A stretch of 64,000 bases of DNA from Myxococcales bacterium (GTDB lineage: Bacteria; Myxococcota_A; Polyangia; Haliangiales; Haliangiaceae): contig JADJUF010000008.1 of the NCBI GenBank assembly GCA_016717005.1, positions 453,048 to 517,047 on the forward strand, in the 5' to 3' direction. A program made the position numbers and the translations under genes. Positions 10,656 through 19,002 of this stretch are shown here, one piece after another (within the stretch, counting starts at the first letter, position 1; each line of letters starts with the position of its first letter). Below the pieces are notes generated by a model. It saw nothing but the letters and a program-made list of their open reading frames with translations, searched no databases and was not told where the DNA came from.

Positions 10656-12092
10656 GTGCGCCGATCGCCCTGCACTGCCGTCGCGGTCGTCGCGGCCCTG
10701 GCGTCCGCGGCGGGCCCGGTCCGCGCGTCGCCGGCCGACGATCCCGCCACCGACGGCGCGGTGTTCGCCGGCGTCACCGGCGCCGATCCGGCCAACGCCA
10801 CGACCAACCCGGCGGCGCTCTTGCGGCTGGTGCCGGGCGTGCATGTGTTCACGATCGCGACCGGCAGCTACGAGCGCGTCAAGGTCGATCAGCGGACGAT
10901 CGATCCGGACACCGGCGCCGTCGGCGCGGGGCCCAGCCTCACCGACGCGGTCTTCGGCGGCGGCGTCACCGCCGGGTTCGCGGTCGCGTCGCCGCGGCGC
11001 ATGGTCGCGGTGCTGGCGTCGGTGCGCCCGCCCGACGAGACCATCGACGACCCGGCGGTCGGCTACCACACCCGCGGCAGCCGCACGCGGCGGATCGACT
11101 GGGCGACCCTGGCCGGCGGCTTCAGCATCACCAGCCGCCTGTACCTCGGCCTGGCCGGCACGCTCGCCGATCGTCACCACGTGCTCGCGTTCGCGCGCGA
11201 CACCGCGCTCGACGCCGGCCGCGATCCGACCCGAGGCCTCGGCAGCGACTGCGGCGGCGCCCCGTGCGGGCTCGGCGACCCGGCGGCGCGGGAGCTGTGG
11301 CGCATCGACGTCGAGCCCTCGTCGCTGCCGACCACCGACAACCTCATGTACACGGTCGGCGTCCTGGCGAAGCTGCCCGGCGGCATCTGGCTGGGGCTGG
11401 CGGCCGAGCGCCCGTGGCAGCTCGGCCGCTTCACGATGACCGGCGACGTGACGATCGTGCGGGCCCCGCGCGACGGCGGCGGCACGCTCCGCGGCGACGC
11501 GGTCGTGTACCAGCACCTGCCTGAGGTCATCCGGTTCGGCGGGCGCGGCCCGCTCACGCGCACCTGGGAGGTCACCGGCGAGCTGCGGTGGCGCCGCCTG
11601 GCCCGGGTCGATCCGGTCGACGTGCGCGTCTTCGGCGCCGATCTCGCGGGCACCGACGTGCCCGAGCTGACGCTGCGGCCGTCGGGCCTCACCGACGCGG
11701 TCGCGATCCAGGCCGGCGTCGAGCAGCTCGATCGCGGTCAGACCTGGCGGGCCGGCGCCCGGCTCGGCCTCGACACCGGCGCGGTCAGCGCCGATCACCT
11801 GTCGCCGCGGGCGCCGTGGGGCCGCCAGGTCACCGCCGCCGCGGGCCTGCAGGTCCGGCTCGCGCGGTGGACGCTGCAGCTCGGGTACCGCGTCGATCTG
11901 CAGCTGCCGACCTCGACCGGCGCCAGCGCGTTCGATCCGCTCGACCGGATCGCGTGCGCCGAGGCCGACTACGACTACGACCTGCCGGCGTGCGCGACCG
12001 TGCGCGCCGGCTACGGCACGACCACCGCCGCCGGCGACTACAGCCGCCAGACCCACACGCTCCGGCTCGCGCTCGGGTTCGTGCTGCCGTGA
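10656..12092 (+). CDS. FadL/OMPP1-like outer-membrane barrel
   Basis: About 478 residues with a GTG start and cleavable signal peptide ending near GPVRASPADD. The region FAGVTGADPANATTNPAALLRLVPG is the FadL-like N-terminal hatch pattern (an N-P-A motif shortly after the signal). The rest is long alternating amphipathic beta strands ending in the aromatic/hydrophobic LRLALGFVLP strand. Likely a channel for hydrophobic substrates or an adhesin-like barrel; the substrate is unknown. The TGA is overlapped by the GTG of the following reductase gene, suggesting co-expression. Confidence 0.7.
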   Translation: MRRSPCTAVAVVAALASAAGPVRASPADDPATDGAVFAGVTGADPANATTNPAALLRLVPGVHVFTIATGSYERVKVDQRTIDPDTGAVGAGPSLTDAVFGGGVTAGFAVASPRRMVAVLASVRPPDETIDDPAVGYHTRGSRTRRIDWATLAGGFSITSRLYLGLAGTLADRHHVLAFARDTALDAGRDPTRGLGSDCGGAPCGLGDPAARELWRIDVEPSSLPTTDNLMYTVGVLAKLPGGIWLGLAAERPWQLGRFTMTGDVTIVRAPRDGGGTLRGDAVVYQHLPEVIRFGGRGPLTRTWEVTGELRWRRLARVDPVDVRVFGADLAGTDVPELTLRPSGLTDAVAIQAGVEQLDRGQTWRAGARLGLDTGAVSADHLSPRAPWGRQVTAAAGLQVRLARWTLQLGYRVDLQLPTSTGASAFDPLDRIACAEADYDYDLPACATVRAGYGTTTAAGDYSRQTHTLRLALGFVLP

Positions 12093-13177
12093 TCGTGATC
12101 TACGGCGCCAGCGGGGCCATCGGTCACCGCATCGCCGCGGCGCTGGTCGATCGCGGCGCCGAGGTCCGGCTCGCCGGGCGCGATCGCGTGCGGCTGCTCG
12201 GCGTCGCCGACGAGCTGGGGCTGGTGCCGGCCGACGTGTGCGCGGCGCCGATCCACGATCCGGCGGCGCTGGCGCGGGCGTTCGCCGACGCGACCTGCGT
12301 CGTCAGCGCGGCCGGGCCCTACGGTCGGGTCGGCGCCGCGGTCGCGGCCGCGGCGCTGGCGGCCGACGCCCACTACCTCGATCTCGCGATCGAGCCCGGG
12401 TTCGTGCGGACGCTCTACGAGGAGCACGAGTCCGAGGCCCGCCGCCGCGCGCGGTGCGTCGTCAGCGGCCTCGGCACGCTCGGCGCGCTCGGCGACTGGG
12501 CCGCCGACGCCGCCGCCGGCGCGCTGCCGGCGGCGCCCGACGACGACGCGCCCCTCGACGAGATCGAGATCGCGTACGCGTTCGACGGCGCGCGGTTCGC
12601 CACCGGCATGGCCCGGTCGCTGGTAGCGACGCTGGCGGGGCCGGCGCTGGCGTGGCGGCGCGGCCGCTGGGATCAGATCGACCCCACCAGCCGCGGCCGC
12701 ACGATCGATTTCGGCGAGCTGGGGGCACGCCGCGCCCGCGCGCTGGCGACGACCGAGGCCGTGACCGTGCCGCGGCGGTGGGCGGTCCGGCAGCTCGACA
12801 CGTTCGTCGCGCCGACCGGCGCGCCCTGGCTCGATCGCGCGATCGGCGCCGCGGCGCCGCTCTTGCGCTGGCTGCCGGGCGCGGCCGCGACCGTCGAGGC
12901 GCTGATCGATCCCGGGCGCGCGCCCGCCGACGCCGCCGACGCCGCGGCGCGGTTCGCCGTGGTCGCGCGGGCCCGGCGCGGCGACGCCCAGGCGACGGTC
13001 GCGGTGAGCGGCGCCGACGTCTACGCGACCTCGGCCGCGATCGTCAGCCGGCTCGCCCACGCGCTCGCGACCGGCGCGCTCGATGGCGGCGGCGTGCTGA
13101 CGCCCAGCCAGCTGCTCGCCGGCGAGCGCGCGCTCGGCGCCACGCCCGATCTCGTGATCACCCGCGTCGGGCCGTGA
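12089..13177 (+). CDS. Saccharopine-dehydrogenase-like NAD(P)-binding protein
   Basis: 362 residues. An N-terminal Rossmann fold with IVIYGASGAIGHRIAAALVDRG, then CVVSAAGPYGRVGAAVAAAAL and HYLDLAIEPGFV, matches the trans-enoyl-reductase/saccharopine-dehydrogenase-like family, whose members reduce varied substrates. The GTG start overlaps the stop of the upstream barrel gene (GTGA). The family is often misnamed saccharopine dehydrogenase; lysine metabolism should not be assumed. It is followed by a 68-nt gap before the M16 peptidase pair. Confidence 0.82.
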   Translation: MIVIYGASGAIGHRIAAALVDRGAEVRLAGRDRVRLLGVADELGLVPADVCAAPIHDPAALARAFADATCVVSAAGPYGRVGAAVAAAALAADAHYLDLAIEPGFVRTLYEEHESEARRRARCVVSGLGTLGALGDWAADAAAGALPAAPDDDAPLDEIEIAYAFDGARFATGMARSLVATLAGPALAWRRGRWDQIDPTSRGRTIDFGELGARRARALATTEAVTVPRRWAVRQLDTFVAPTGAPWLDRAIGAAAPLLRWLPGAAATVEALIDPGRAPADAADAAARFAVVARARRGDAQATVAVSGADVYATSAAIVSRLAHALATGALDGGGVLTPSQLLAGERALGATPDLVITRVGP

Positions 13178-13245
13178 CGCGCGCGCGCCGCTCGATTCTC
13201 GCGCGCGGGCGATGCGAACCTGCCGGACCCTGGTAGAACCGTGCG

Positions 13246-14655
13246 ATGGCATCGGTTCCGGCTGGCGTGACCCTCGAGGCCGAAGGCACGATCGGCCGGC
13301 TCGCGGTGCGCCGCTGGCGGCTCGGCAACGGCCTCGGCGTGGTGTGCGCGGTCGACCCGAGCGCGCCGATCGTGTCGTACCAGACCTGGTTCCGCGTCGG
13401 CTCGCGCCACGAGGAGCCCGGCAAGACCGGCCTCGCGCACCTGTTCGAGCACCTGATGTTCAGCCAGACCGAGCGGCTCGGGCCCGGCGAGTTCGACCGC
13501 GTGGTCGAGGCCACCGGCGGCGAGTCGAACGCCGCCACCTGGGTCGACTGGACCCACTACCGGCTGAGCCTCCCGGCCCACGAGCTGCCGCTGGCGATCG
13601 AGCTCGAGAGCGATCGCATGCACCGGCTGGTGCTCGAGCCCGCGACGATCGAGCCCGAGCGCGACGTCGTCACCAACGAGCGCCGCGAGCGGGTCGAGGA
13701 CGACGTCGACGGCTGGCTCGACGAGCAGCTGATGGCCACCGCCTTCGACGTCCACCCGTACCGCTGGCCGACGATCGGCTGGATGGCCGACATCCGCGCG
13801 GTCACCGTCGATGACATCCGCGCGTTCTACCGGACCTGGTACGCGCCCAACAACGCCACCCTGGTCGTGGTCGGCGCCGTCGACGAGCACGACCTCCTGA
13901 CCCGGATCGAGGCCGCCTACGGCCAGCTCGCGCCGGCCGCGCTGCCGCCAGCGCGCGAGGTCGTCGAGCCGCCGCCGACCGAGGCGCGCCAGAAGATCGC
14001 GCCGCGACCGATCGCCAGCGATCGCGTGCTCCTGGGCTGGCGCGCGGTTGGCCAGGCCCACCCCGACTGGGCGCCGCTCGAGCTGACGACGACGCTGCTG
14101 GCCGGCAGCCCGTCGGCGCGGCTGCACCGCCGGCTGGTGATCGAGCGCGAGCTGGTCTCGACCGTCGACATCCAGCTGACGCCGTTCCGCGATCCATCGC
14201 TGTACCGGGTCGCGATGACCTGCACCCGCGGGCACCGCGCCGCCGAGGCGATCGCCGAGCTCGACCTGGTCCTGGCCGAGGTCGCGGCCGAGGGCGTCAC
14301 CGCCGCCGAGCTGGCCAAGGCGAAGAACCTCACCGAGACCGACTTCTGGGCCCAGCTGGTCGACGCCGACGGCAAGGCCGAGGCCCTCGGCCACCACGAG
14401 ACCGCGCTCGGTGACTTCCGGTCGCTGGCCGAGCTCGGCGAGCGCCTGGCGGCGGTCACGCTCGACGACGTGACCCGCGTGATCCGGACGTACCTGGTGC
14501 CGACCGCCCGCACGGTCGTGATCGCGGAGCCCGACGGCGACGGCGACGACGACGGCGACGGCGACGACGACGGCGACGGTGACGACGACCTCGGCGACGA
14601 CGACGATCGCGGCGATGACGACGACGGCCACGACGACGATGGCGGTGCCGCGTGA
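13246..14655 (+). CDS. M16 family zinc peptidase, catalytic subunit
   Basis: 469 residues. The inverted zinc motif is present as HLFEHLMF (HxxEH), with a downstream glutamate region VVTNERRERVEDD; KTGLAHLFEH and FYRTWYAPNNATLVVVG are typical. The C-terminal ~40 residues are a Gly/Asp low-complexity tail (repeats of DGDGDDD, then DDDDRGDDDDGHDDDGG) encoded by GAC/GGC iterations. The family normally lacks such a tail; it might bind divalent ions or simply reflect slippage. The stop is overlapped by the GTG of the second M16 gene, so the two form a translationally coupled active/inactive pair. Confidence 0.93.
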   Translation: MASVPAGVTLEAEGTIGRLAVRRWRLGNGLGVVCAVDPSAPIVSYQTWFRVGSRHEEPGKTGLAHLFEHLMFSQTERLGPGEFDRVVEATGGESNAATWVDWTHYRLSLPAHELPLAIELESDRMHRLVLEPATIEPERDVVTNERRERVEDDVDGWLDEQLMATAFDVHPYRWPTIGWMADIRAVTVDDIRAFYRTWYAPNNATLVVVGAVDEHDLLTRIEAAYGQLAPAALPPAREVVEPPPTEARQKIAPRPIASDRVLLGWRAVGQAHPDWAPLELTTTLLAGSPSARLHRRLVIERELVSTVDIQLTPFRDPSLYRVAMTCTRGHRAAEAIAELDLVLAEVAAEGVTAAELAKAKNLTETDFWAQLVDADGKAEALGHHETALGDFRSLAELGERLAAVTLDDVTRVIRTYLVPTARTVVIAEPDGDGDDDGDGDDDGDGDDDLGDDDDRGDDDDGHDDDGGAA

Positions 14656-15947
14656 TCGACGCCATCGCCGGCACCCGGGTCGTGACCGCCGCCGCCAGCG
14701 ACGCGCCGCTGGTCTGGATCGACGTCGCGATCGCGGGCGGCGCCTCGGCCGATCCGGTCGGCCTCGAGGGCCTGCACCGCCACGCCGCGCTCCTGGCCCG
14801 GCGCGGCGCCGGCGCGCGCGATCGCGCGGCCTTCGACGACGCCCTCGACAGCCTCGGCGCCGCGATCGAGGTCTCGATCGGGCGCGACGCGGTGACGCTG
14901 TCGGCGCTGTGCCTGACCCGCAACCTCGAGCCGGTCGTCGCGCTGATGGCCGACGTGCTGGCCGCGCCGCGGTTCGCCGACGACGAGCACGCGCGCCTGA
15001 TGCGCGAGACCCCGCAGGTGCTCGACGAGGTCCGCGACGACGACGGCGCGCTCGCGACCCGCTGGTTCGATCACGAGGTCTGTCCCGGCCACCCCTACGC
15101 CCGGACCGCGCTCGGCACCGAGGCGTCGCTGGCCGCGCTCGGTCGCGCCGCGGCCCAGGCGCTGTGGCGGCGCGAGGTGGTCGCGGCCAACCTGATCATC
15201 GGCATCGCCGGCGACGTCGATGGCGTCACCGCCCAGCGCATCGCGGCCCAGCTGGTCGCCGGGCTGCCGGCCCAGCCGGCGCCGACGCCGATCGCGTTCA
15301 CCGCCGGCACCGGCGGCCGGGAGCCGCGCCTGATCGTCGTCGACAAGGCCGATCGCACCCAGGCCCAGCTGCGCTTCGGCCACCTCGGCCCGCGGTTCGG
15401 CGACGACGACACCGCGGCGATGCTCGCGCTCGAGACCGGCTTCGGCGGCATGTTCTCCGCCCGGCTCATGCAAGAGATCCGCGTCAAGCGCGGCTGGAGC
15501 TACGGCGCCGGCTGCGCGCTGCGGCGCTCGCGTCAGCCGCACTGGTTCGAGCTGTGGATGGCCACCGGGATCGACGTCGCCGGCCCGGCCTGCCGCCTCA
15601 CCCACGATCTGTTCGCGGCCCTGGCCGAGGACGGCCTGACCGAGGCCGAGCTCGCCCTCGCGCGCTCGTACCTGGTCGGCTCGCTGCCGTTCCACCTCGC
15701 GACCGCGCGCCAGCGCATGCAGCTCGCGATGCGCGACGCGCTGTTCGGCCTGCCGGTCGGCTACACCGCCGAGCTGCCGGCCCGGGTCGCGCAGCTCTCG
15801 GTCGACGAGGTCCGCGCCGCCGCCCGTCGCCACCTGCACCCCGAGCGCCTGGTCACGGTCGCCGTCACGACCGCCGCGACCGCCCGCGCGGGCCTGGTCG
15901 CCGCGGCCATCGGCGCGCCGCGCGAGGTCGAGTTCGACGCGTACTGA
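14652..15947 (+). CDS. M16 family peptidase-like partner, zinc site lost
   Basis: 431 residues with a GTG start. It has the M16 fold, but the HxxEH motif is degenerate (LEGLHRHAALL), so it should not bind catalytic zinc. It retains the C-terminal RGWSYGAGC segment with the Arg/Tyr pair that the non-catalytic partner of heterodimeric M16 enzymes contributes to substrate binding. This matches the known alpha/beta arrangement of bacterial M16B pairs. Its start overlaps the upstream catalytic gene; a lipoprotein metallopeptidase follows 37 nt downstream, possibly in the same transcript. Confidence 0.9.
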   Translation: MIDAIAGTRVVTAAASDAPLVWIDVAIAGGASADPVGLEGLHRHAALLARRGAGARDRAAFDDALDSLGAAIEVSIGRDAVTLSALCLTRNLEPVVALMADVLAAPRFADDEHARLMRETPQVLDEVRDDDGALATRWFDHEVCPGHPYARTALGTEASLAALGRAAAQALWRREVVAANLIIGIAGDVDGVTAQRIAAQLVAGLPAQPAPTPIAFTAGTGGREPRLIVVDKADRTQAQLRFGHLGPRFGDDDTAAMLALETGFGGMFSARLMQEIRVKRGWSYGAGCALRRSRQPHWFELWMATGIDVAGPACRLTHDLFAALAEDGLTEAELALARSYLVGSLPFHLATARQRMQLAMRDALFGLPVGYTAELPARVAQLSVDEVRAAARRHLHPERLVTVAVTTAATARAGLVAAAIGAPREVEFDAY

Positions 15948-15993
15948 GATCGCCGGCCCCACGGCCGGGCCCGCCCGCGATACGATGGGGGCC

Positions 15994-17454
15994 ATGGCCC
16001 GAACGCCGCTGGTCCTGACCGCTGCAGTGATCGCCCTCGCGCTGACCGGCGCGTGCAAGAAGAAGGACAAGCCGCAGCCCCCCGCGGATCCGTGGGCCGC
16101 CGGCTCGGCCAGCTCGGCCGGCTCGGCCGGCTCGACCGCGGCCCCCGGCGATCTCACCGCCAAGCCCAAGGGCGCCGACACCGCGCCGCCGCCCATGGCG
16201 TCGAGCTTCGGCGCGGCCGCCGGCGACAAGCTGGCCAAGCTCACCGCCCCGGCGCCCGCCCCCGACGCCGCCGCGCCGTCCCCCGTCGCCGCGCTGGCCG
16301 CGCCGATCGACCCGGCCGGCATCACCAAGGACGGGCTGCCGACCCTGGCCGTGCGCGGCTTCGCCGGGGTCCAGCAGACCGGGTTTCGCGTGGCGTACGC
16401 GCCGTCGAAGAACCCCACCCACGAGCAGTTCCGCCAGGTGCTCTCGCACAACCACATCTTCGAGGCCGTCGCCGAGGGCCTCAACAAGACCGTCCGGCTG
16501 CCGCGCACGATCGACATCCAGCTCGTCGACTGCGGCGCGATCAACGCCTACTACGATCCCAACAACGGCCGCATCATCGTCTGCTACGAGCTGCTCAGCT
16601 ACTTCGTCGACGTGTTCAAGCCCACCGCGCAGAACGACGACCAGCTCGGCCAGGCGGTCATCGGCGCGACGATCTTCAGCTTCTATCACGAGAGCGGCCA
16701 CGCGCTGATCCACCAGCTCGACCTGCCCGCGGTCGGGCGCGAGGAGGACGCGGTCGATCAGCTCGCGACGTTGATCCTGATGGCCGCCGGCGACGACGGC
16801 GTCGGCATGGCGCTGTCGGGCGCGTACTGGTTCCAGCTGCAGCAGAAGTCCGGCAACGAGACGCCGTTCTGGGACGAGCACGCGTTCGAGGGCCAGCGCT
16901 TCTACAACATCATGTGCCTGATCTACGGCTCCGATCCGAAGAAGTACGCCGGGTTCGTGGCGTCGGGCAACCTGCCCGAGGCCCGCGCCCAGCGCTGCCA
17001 GGAGGAGTACGGCAAGACCCAGCGCAGCTGGGAGAAGCTCCTGCAGCCGCACCTGACCAACGACGCCGCCGAGGAGATCGACTACACGCCGTCGGTGCCG
17101 GTGGCCGAGACCACGCCCGACACGCAGGTCCCCACCGTCCCGACCGCCGACGACGGCGACGACGACGGCGCCGACGACCCGATCGCGGCGCCGCCCGCGC
17201 GCGGCGGCCACGCGATCACCTGCGAGCGGGTCGCCGAGAAGGCGGTCGAGCTGATCGCCACCGAGGCCGAGCAACAGCTCGGCGAGCTCTCGGCCGAGGC
17301 GCAGACGCAGGCCATCGACGAGATCAAGGCCAACCTCCCGGCGTTCCTCGAGCAGTTCCTGGCCCAGTGCGCCAAGGAGGACTGGCCGGACAAGGACCGC
17401 CAGTGCGTGCTCGACGCGCGCACGCTCGATCAGGCCTCGCGCTGCGGCACCTGA
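15994..17454 (+). CDS. DUF4344-type metallopeptidase lipoprotein
   Basis: About 486 residues. A lipoprotein signal (ALALTGAC then KKKDK) is followed by a ~100-residue Ala/Pro/Ser-rich linker and then a domain with FYHESGHALIHQLDLPAVGR: HExxH plus a downstream Glu within EEDAVDQLATL, characteristic of DUF4344 putative metallopeptidases. Cys residues in the domain (LVDCGAINAY, IIVCYELL) may form a disulfide. An Asp-rich stretch (DDGDDDGADDP) and a helical C-terminal domain with three Cys follow. The ATG at 15985 is an alternative start three codons upstream. Substrate unknown; it acts at the membrane or periplasm. Confidence 0.82.
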   Translation: MARTPLVLTAAVIALALTGACKKKDKPQPPADPWAAGSASSAGSAGSTAAPGDLTAKPKGADTAPPPMASSFGAAAGDKLAKLTAPAPAPDAAAPSPVAALAAPIDPAGITKDGLPTLAVRGFAGVQQTGFRVAYAPSKNPTHEQFRQVLSHNHIFEAVAEGLNKTVRLPRTIDIQLVDCGAINAYYDPNNGRIIVCYELLSYFVDVFKPTAQNDDQLGQAVIGATIFSFYHESGHALIHQLDLPAVGREEDAVDQLATLILMAAGDDGVGMALSGAYWFQLQQKSGNETPFWDEHAFEGQRFYNIMCLIYGSDPKKYAGFVASGNLPEARAQRCQEEYGKTQRSWEKLLQPHLTNDAAEEIDYTPSVPVAETTPDTQVPTVPTADDGDDDGADDPIAAPPARGGHAITCERVAEKAVELIATEAEQQLGELSAEAQTQAIDEIKANLPAFLEQFLAQCAKEDWPDKDRQCVLDARTLDQASRCGT

Positions 17455-17564
17455 CCTTCAGCGGGTTCGCCGCCGAACCCAGGCAGGTGCAGGGGCCTCC
17501 GGCGACCGCGGTCTCGCCCGGATCAGGCCGGCACCTGCGCTACGCCCTGACGAGCGCCCTCGGT

Positions 17565-17591
17565 GCGCATATATATGCGCCCATGCATGGG
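17565..17591. promoter_or_regulatory. Two abutting perfect palindromes
   Basis: GCGCATATATATGCGC (17565-17580) is a perfect 16-bp palindrome sharing one base with CCCATGCATGGG (17580-17591), a perfect 12-bp palindrome. They lie between the convergent metallopeptidase and glutaredoxin genes, and their A/T content is conspicuous here. They could be a bidirectional terminator-like structure (no T-run is present) or paired protein-binding sites. Confidence 0.45.
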
Positions 17592-17639
17592 CCTATCGAA
17601 GGCCGATCAAAGACCGGCCACAGCCGCGTCTGACGAGGC

Positions 17640-18290
17640 CTACTCGCCGTCGGTCGGGGCGATGTCGTCGGCCGGGACCACCTCGTCGGTGTTCGGCCGC
17701 GCGACGATCTCGACGCCGCGCTGGTGGGCCGGCAGCGCCGCGCGCTCGGCCGGGGTCAGCAACGCCGCGTCGAGCTGGCCCAGCCGCTCGATCTCGGCGA
17801 GGGCGTTGAAGCCGCCGACGAAGTGACCGCGCAGGTACACGTACGGCACGGTGTGCTGCTTGGTCTCGCTCGACAGGCGCACCTGCAGCGCCTCGTGCTC
17901 GGGCTGCTCGATGTCGACGAAGTCGTAGTCGACCTTGTACTTCTCGAGCACGGTCATCGCGCGGCCGGTCCACGGGCAGCTGCTCTTGCCGTAGATCTGG
18001 GCCTTGATGTCGGGGTCGCCGAGCGCGTCGGACTTGACCGGCGGCGGCGTGGTCGCCGCCACGGCGATCGCCTGGGCCACCGGGGCCGGCACCGGCCGCG
18101 CGGCCGCCGGGGCGCCGCCGAACCGGGCCTTCAGCTTGGCCAGGCGGGGATCGTGGGTCCAGCGGTCCTGGAGGTAGTCGCGCAGGTCGCCCCCCAGCTC
18201 GTCGGCGCGATCGATCGCGGTGAGGACCGAGGTCTTGACCTTGGCGGCGAGGTCCTTGGGCAGCTTCAGCGACGACAGTGGCGAGGGCAT
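17640..18290 (-). CDS. Glutaredoxin-domain protein with N-terminal extension
   Basis: 216 residues. An N-terminal helical ~70-residue segment and an Ala/Pro linker precede a glutaredoxin domain: IYGKSSCPWTGRAMTVLEKY with a single-cysteine CPWT active site, then HTVPYVYLRGHFVGGFNALAE with the conserved TVP cis-proline and GG motifs. It is thus a monothiol-type glutaredoxin, which may bind an Fe-S cluster or deglutathionylate partners. The C-terminus is acidic. A second glutaredoxin-fold gene without the active-site cysteine lies upstream on the same strand, so the pair is probably related by duplication. Confidence 0.87.
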   Translation of the reverse strand: MPSPLSSLKLPKDLAAKVKTSVLTAIDRADELGGDLRDYLQDRWTHDPRLAKLKARFGGAPAAARPVPAPVAQAIAVAATTPPPVKSDALGDPDIKAQIYGKSSCPWTGRAMTVLEKYKVDYDFVDIEQPEHEALQVRLSSETKQHTVPYVYLRGHFVGGFNALAEIERLGQLDAALLTPAERAALPAHQRGVEIVARPNTDEVVPADDIAPTDGE

Positions 18291-18375
18291 CGGACCGGCA
18301 CCATAGTGGGGGCTCCGCCGACGGGCAAGCGGATCCCGTCGGTCGCGCCCGCCGTGGCGCGCGGGCCCTCCGGCG

Positions 18376-18509
18376 TCAGGCCGGCGGTAGTGGCGCCGGC
18401 CGCGGGATCAGCCGCACCGGGTTGCCCTCGACGTCCGCGCACTCGCAGCAGGCCGCGCCGGCCCACGACCAGGGGGCCTTGGCTGACCGCCGGCGTCGAG
18501 CACGGCCAC
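18376..18509 (-). CDS. Possible small Cys-rich protein, frameshifted
   Basis: Downstream of the Cys-less glutaredoxin-like gene, coding-like codons run from a GTG overlapping its stop region (VAVLDAGGQP) and, after an apparent 1-nt loss near 18465, into APWSWAGAACCECADV followed by EGNPVRLIPRP and a TGA at 18376. Third positions are almost all G/C. It would be about 45 residues with a CCEC motif. I do not recognise it, and the frameshift is inferred, so this is tentative. The rest of 18291-18511 holds nothing I can support. Confidence 0.25.
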
Positions 18510-18511
18510 GA

Positions 18512-18988
18512 TCAGCCGAAGACCTTGCGGACCAGCTCGCCGGTGCTCGCCAGGTTGATCAGCTCGATCCGGCCGCCGACGCAGTCGCCGGCGATGAACA
18601 CCACCGGCAGCCGGTAGCCGGCGCTGTCGCGGCGGACCGCGGCCTGGCCCGCGGGGTCCTCCTCGAGGCTCATCTCCCGGTACGGGATCTTGTGGGCGTC
18701 GAGGATCTCGGTGAGGCGCGGCACGTCGCGCCGCTGCTTGTCGAGGAAGTACACGATCACCGGCGCCGCCTCCCGGGCCCCGGTCGACGGCGCGGGCGCC
18801 GCGGCGGCCGCTGGCCCCGACGGCGCGGTCGCGCTGGCCGCGGTGTAGCCGGCGGCGAACGCGCGGCGATCGGCCAGCTCCTCCGGCGACGCCAGCGGTC
18901 GCCCCAGCCGATCGTTCAACCGGCGCGCGGACTCGGAACCAGACAGCGCTCGCCAGCCGGCGGCGCGCACGCGATCGAGGACGCTCAT
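18512..18988 (-). CDS. Glutaredoxin-fold protein lacking the active-site cysteine
   Basis: 158 residues. Residues ~1-70 are helical and Ala-rich, with RLNDRLGRPLASPEELADRR. The C-terminal ~80 residues align in pattern with glutaredoxins (VIVYFLDKQRRDVPRLTEIL, HKIPYREMSLEEDP, YRLPVVFIAGDCVGGRIELI), but where CPxC/CPxS should follow the first strand there is LDKQRRD. A lone Cys sits in GDCVGG. It is therefore probably a binding or scaffolding relative rather than a thiol oxidoreductase. It starts 14 nt after the alpha/beta hydrolase stop, probably in the same transcript. Confidence 0.65.
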   Translation of the reverse strand: MSVLDRVRAAGWRALSGSESARRLNDRLGRPLASPEELADRRAFAAGYTAASATAPSGPAAAAAPAPSTGAREAAPVIVYFLDKQRRDVPRLTEILDAHKIPYREMSLEEDPAGQAAVRRDSAGYRLPVVFIAGDCVGGRIELINLASTGELVRKVFG

Positions 18989-19002
18989 CGGGCGGTTGTA
19001 GC

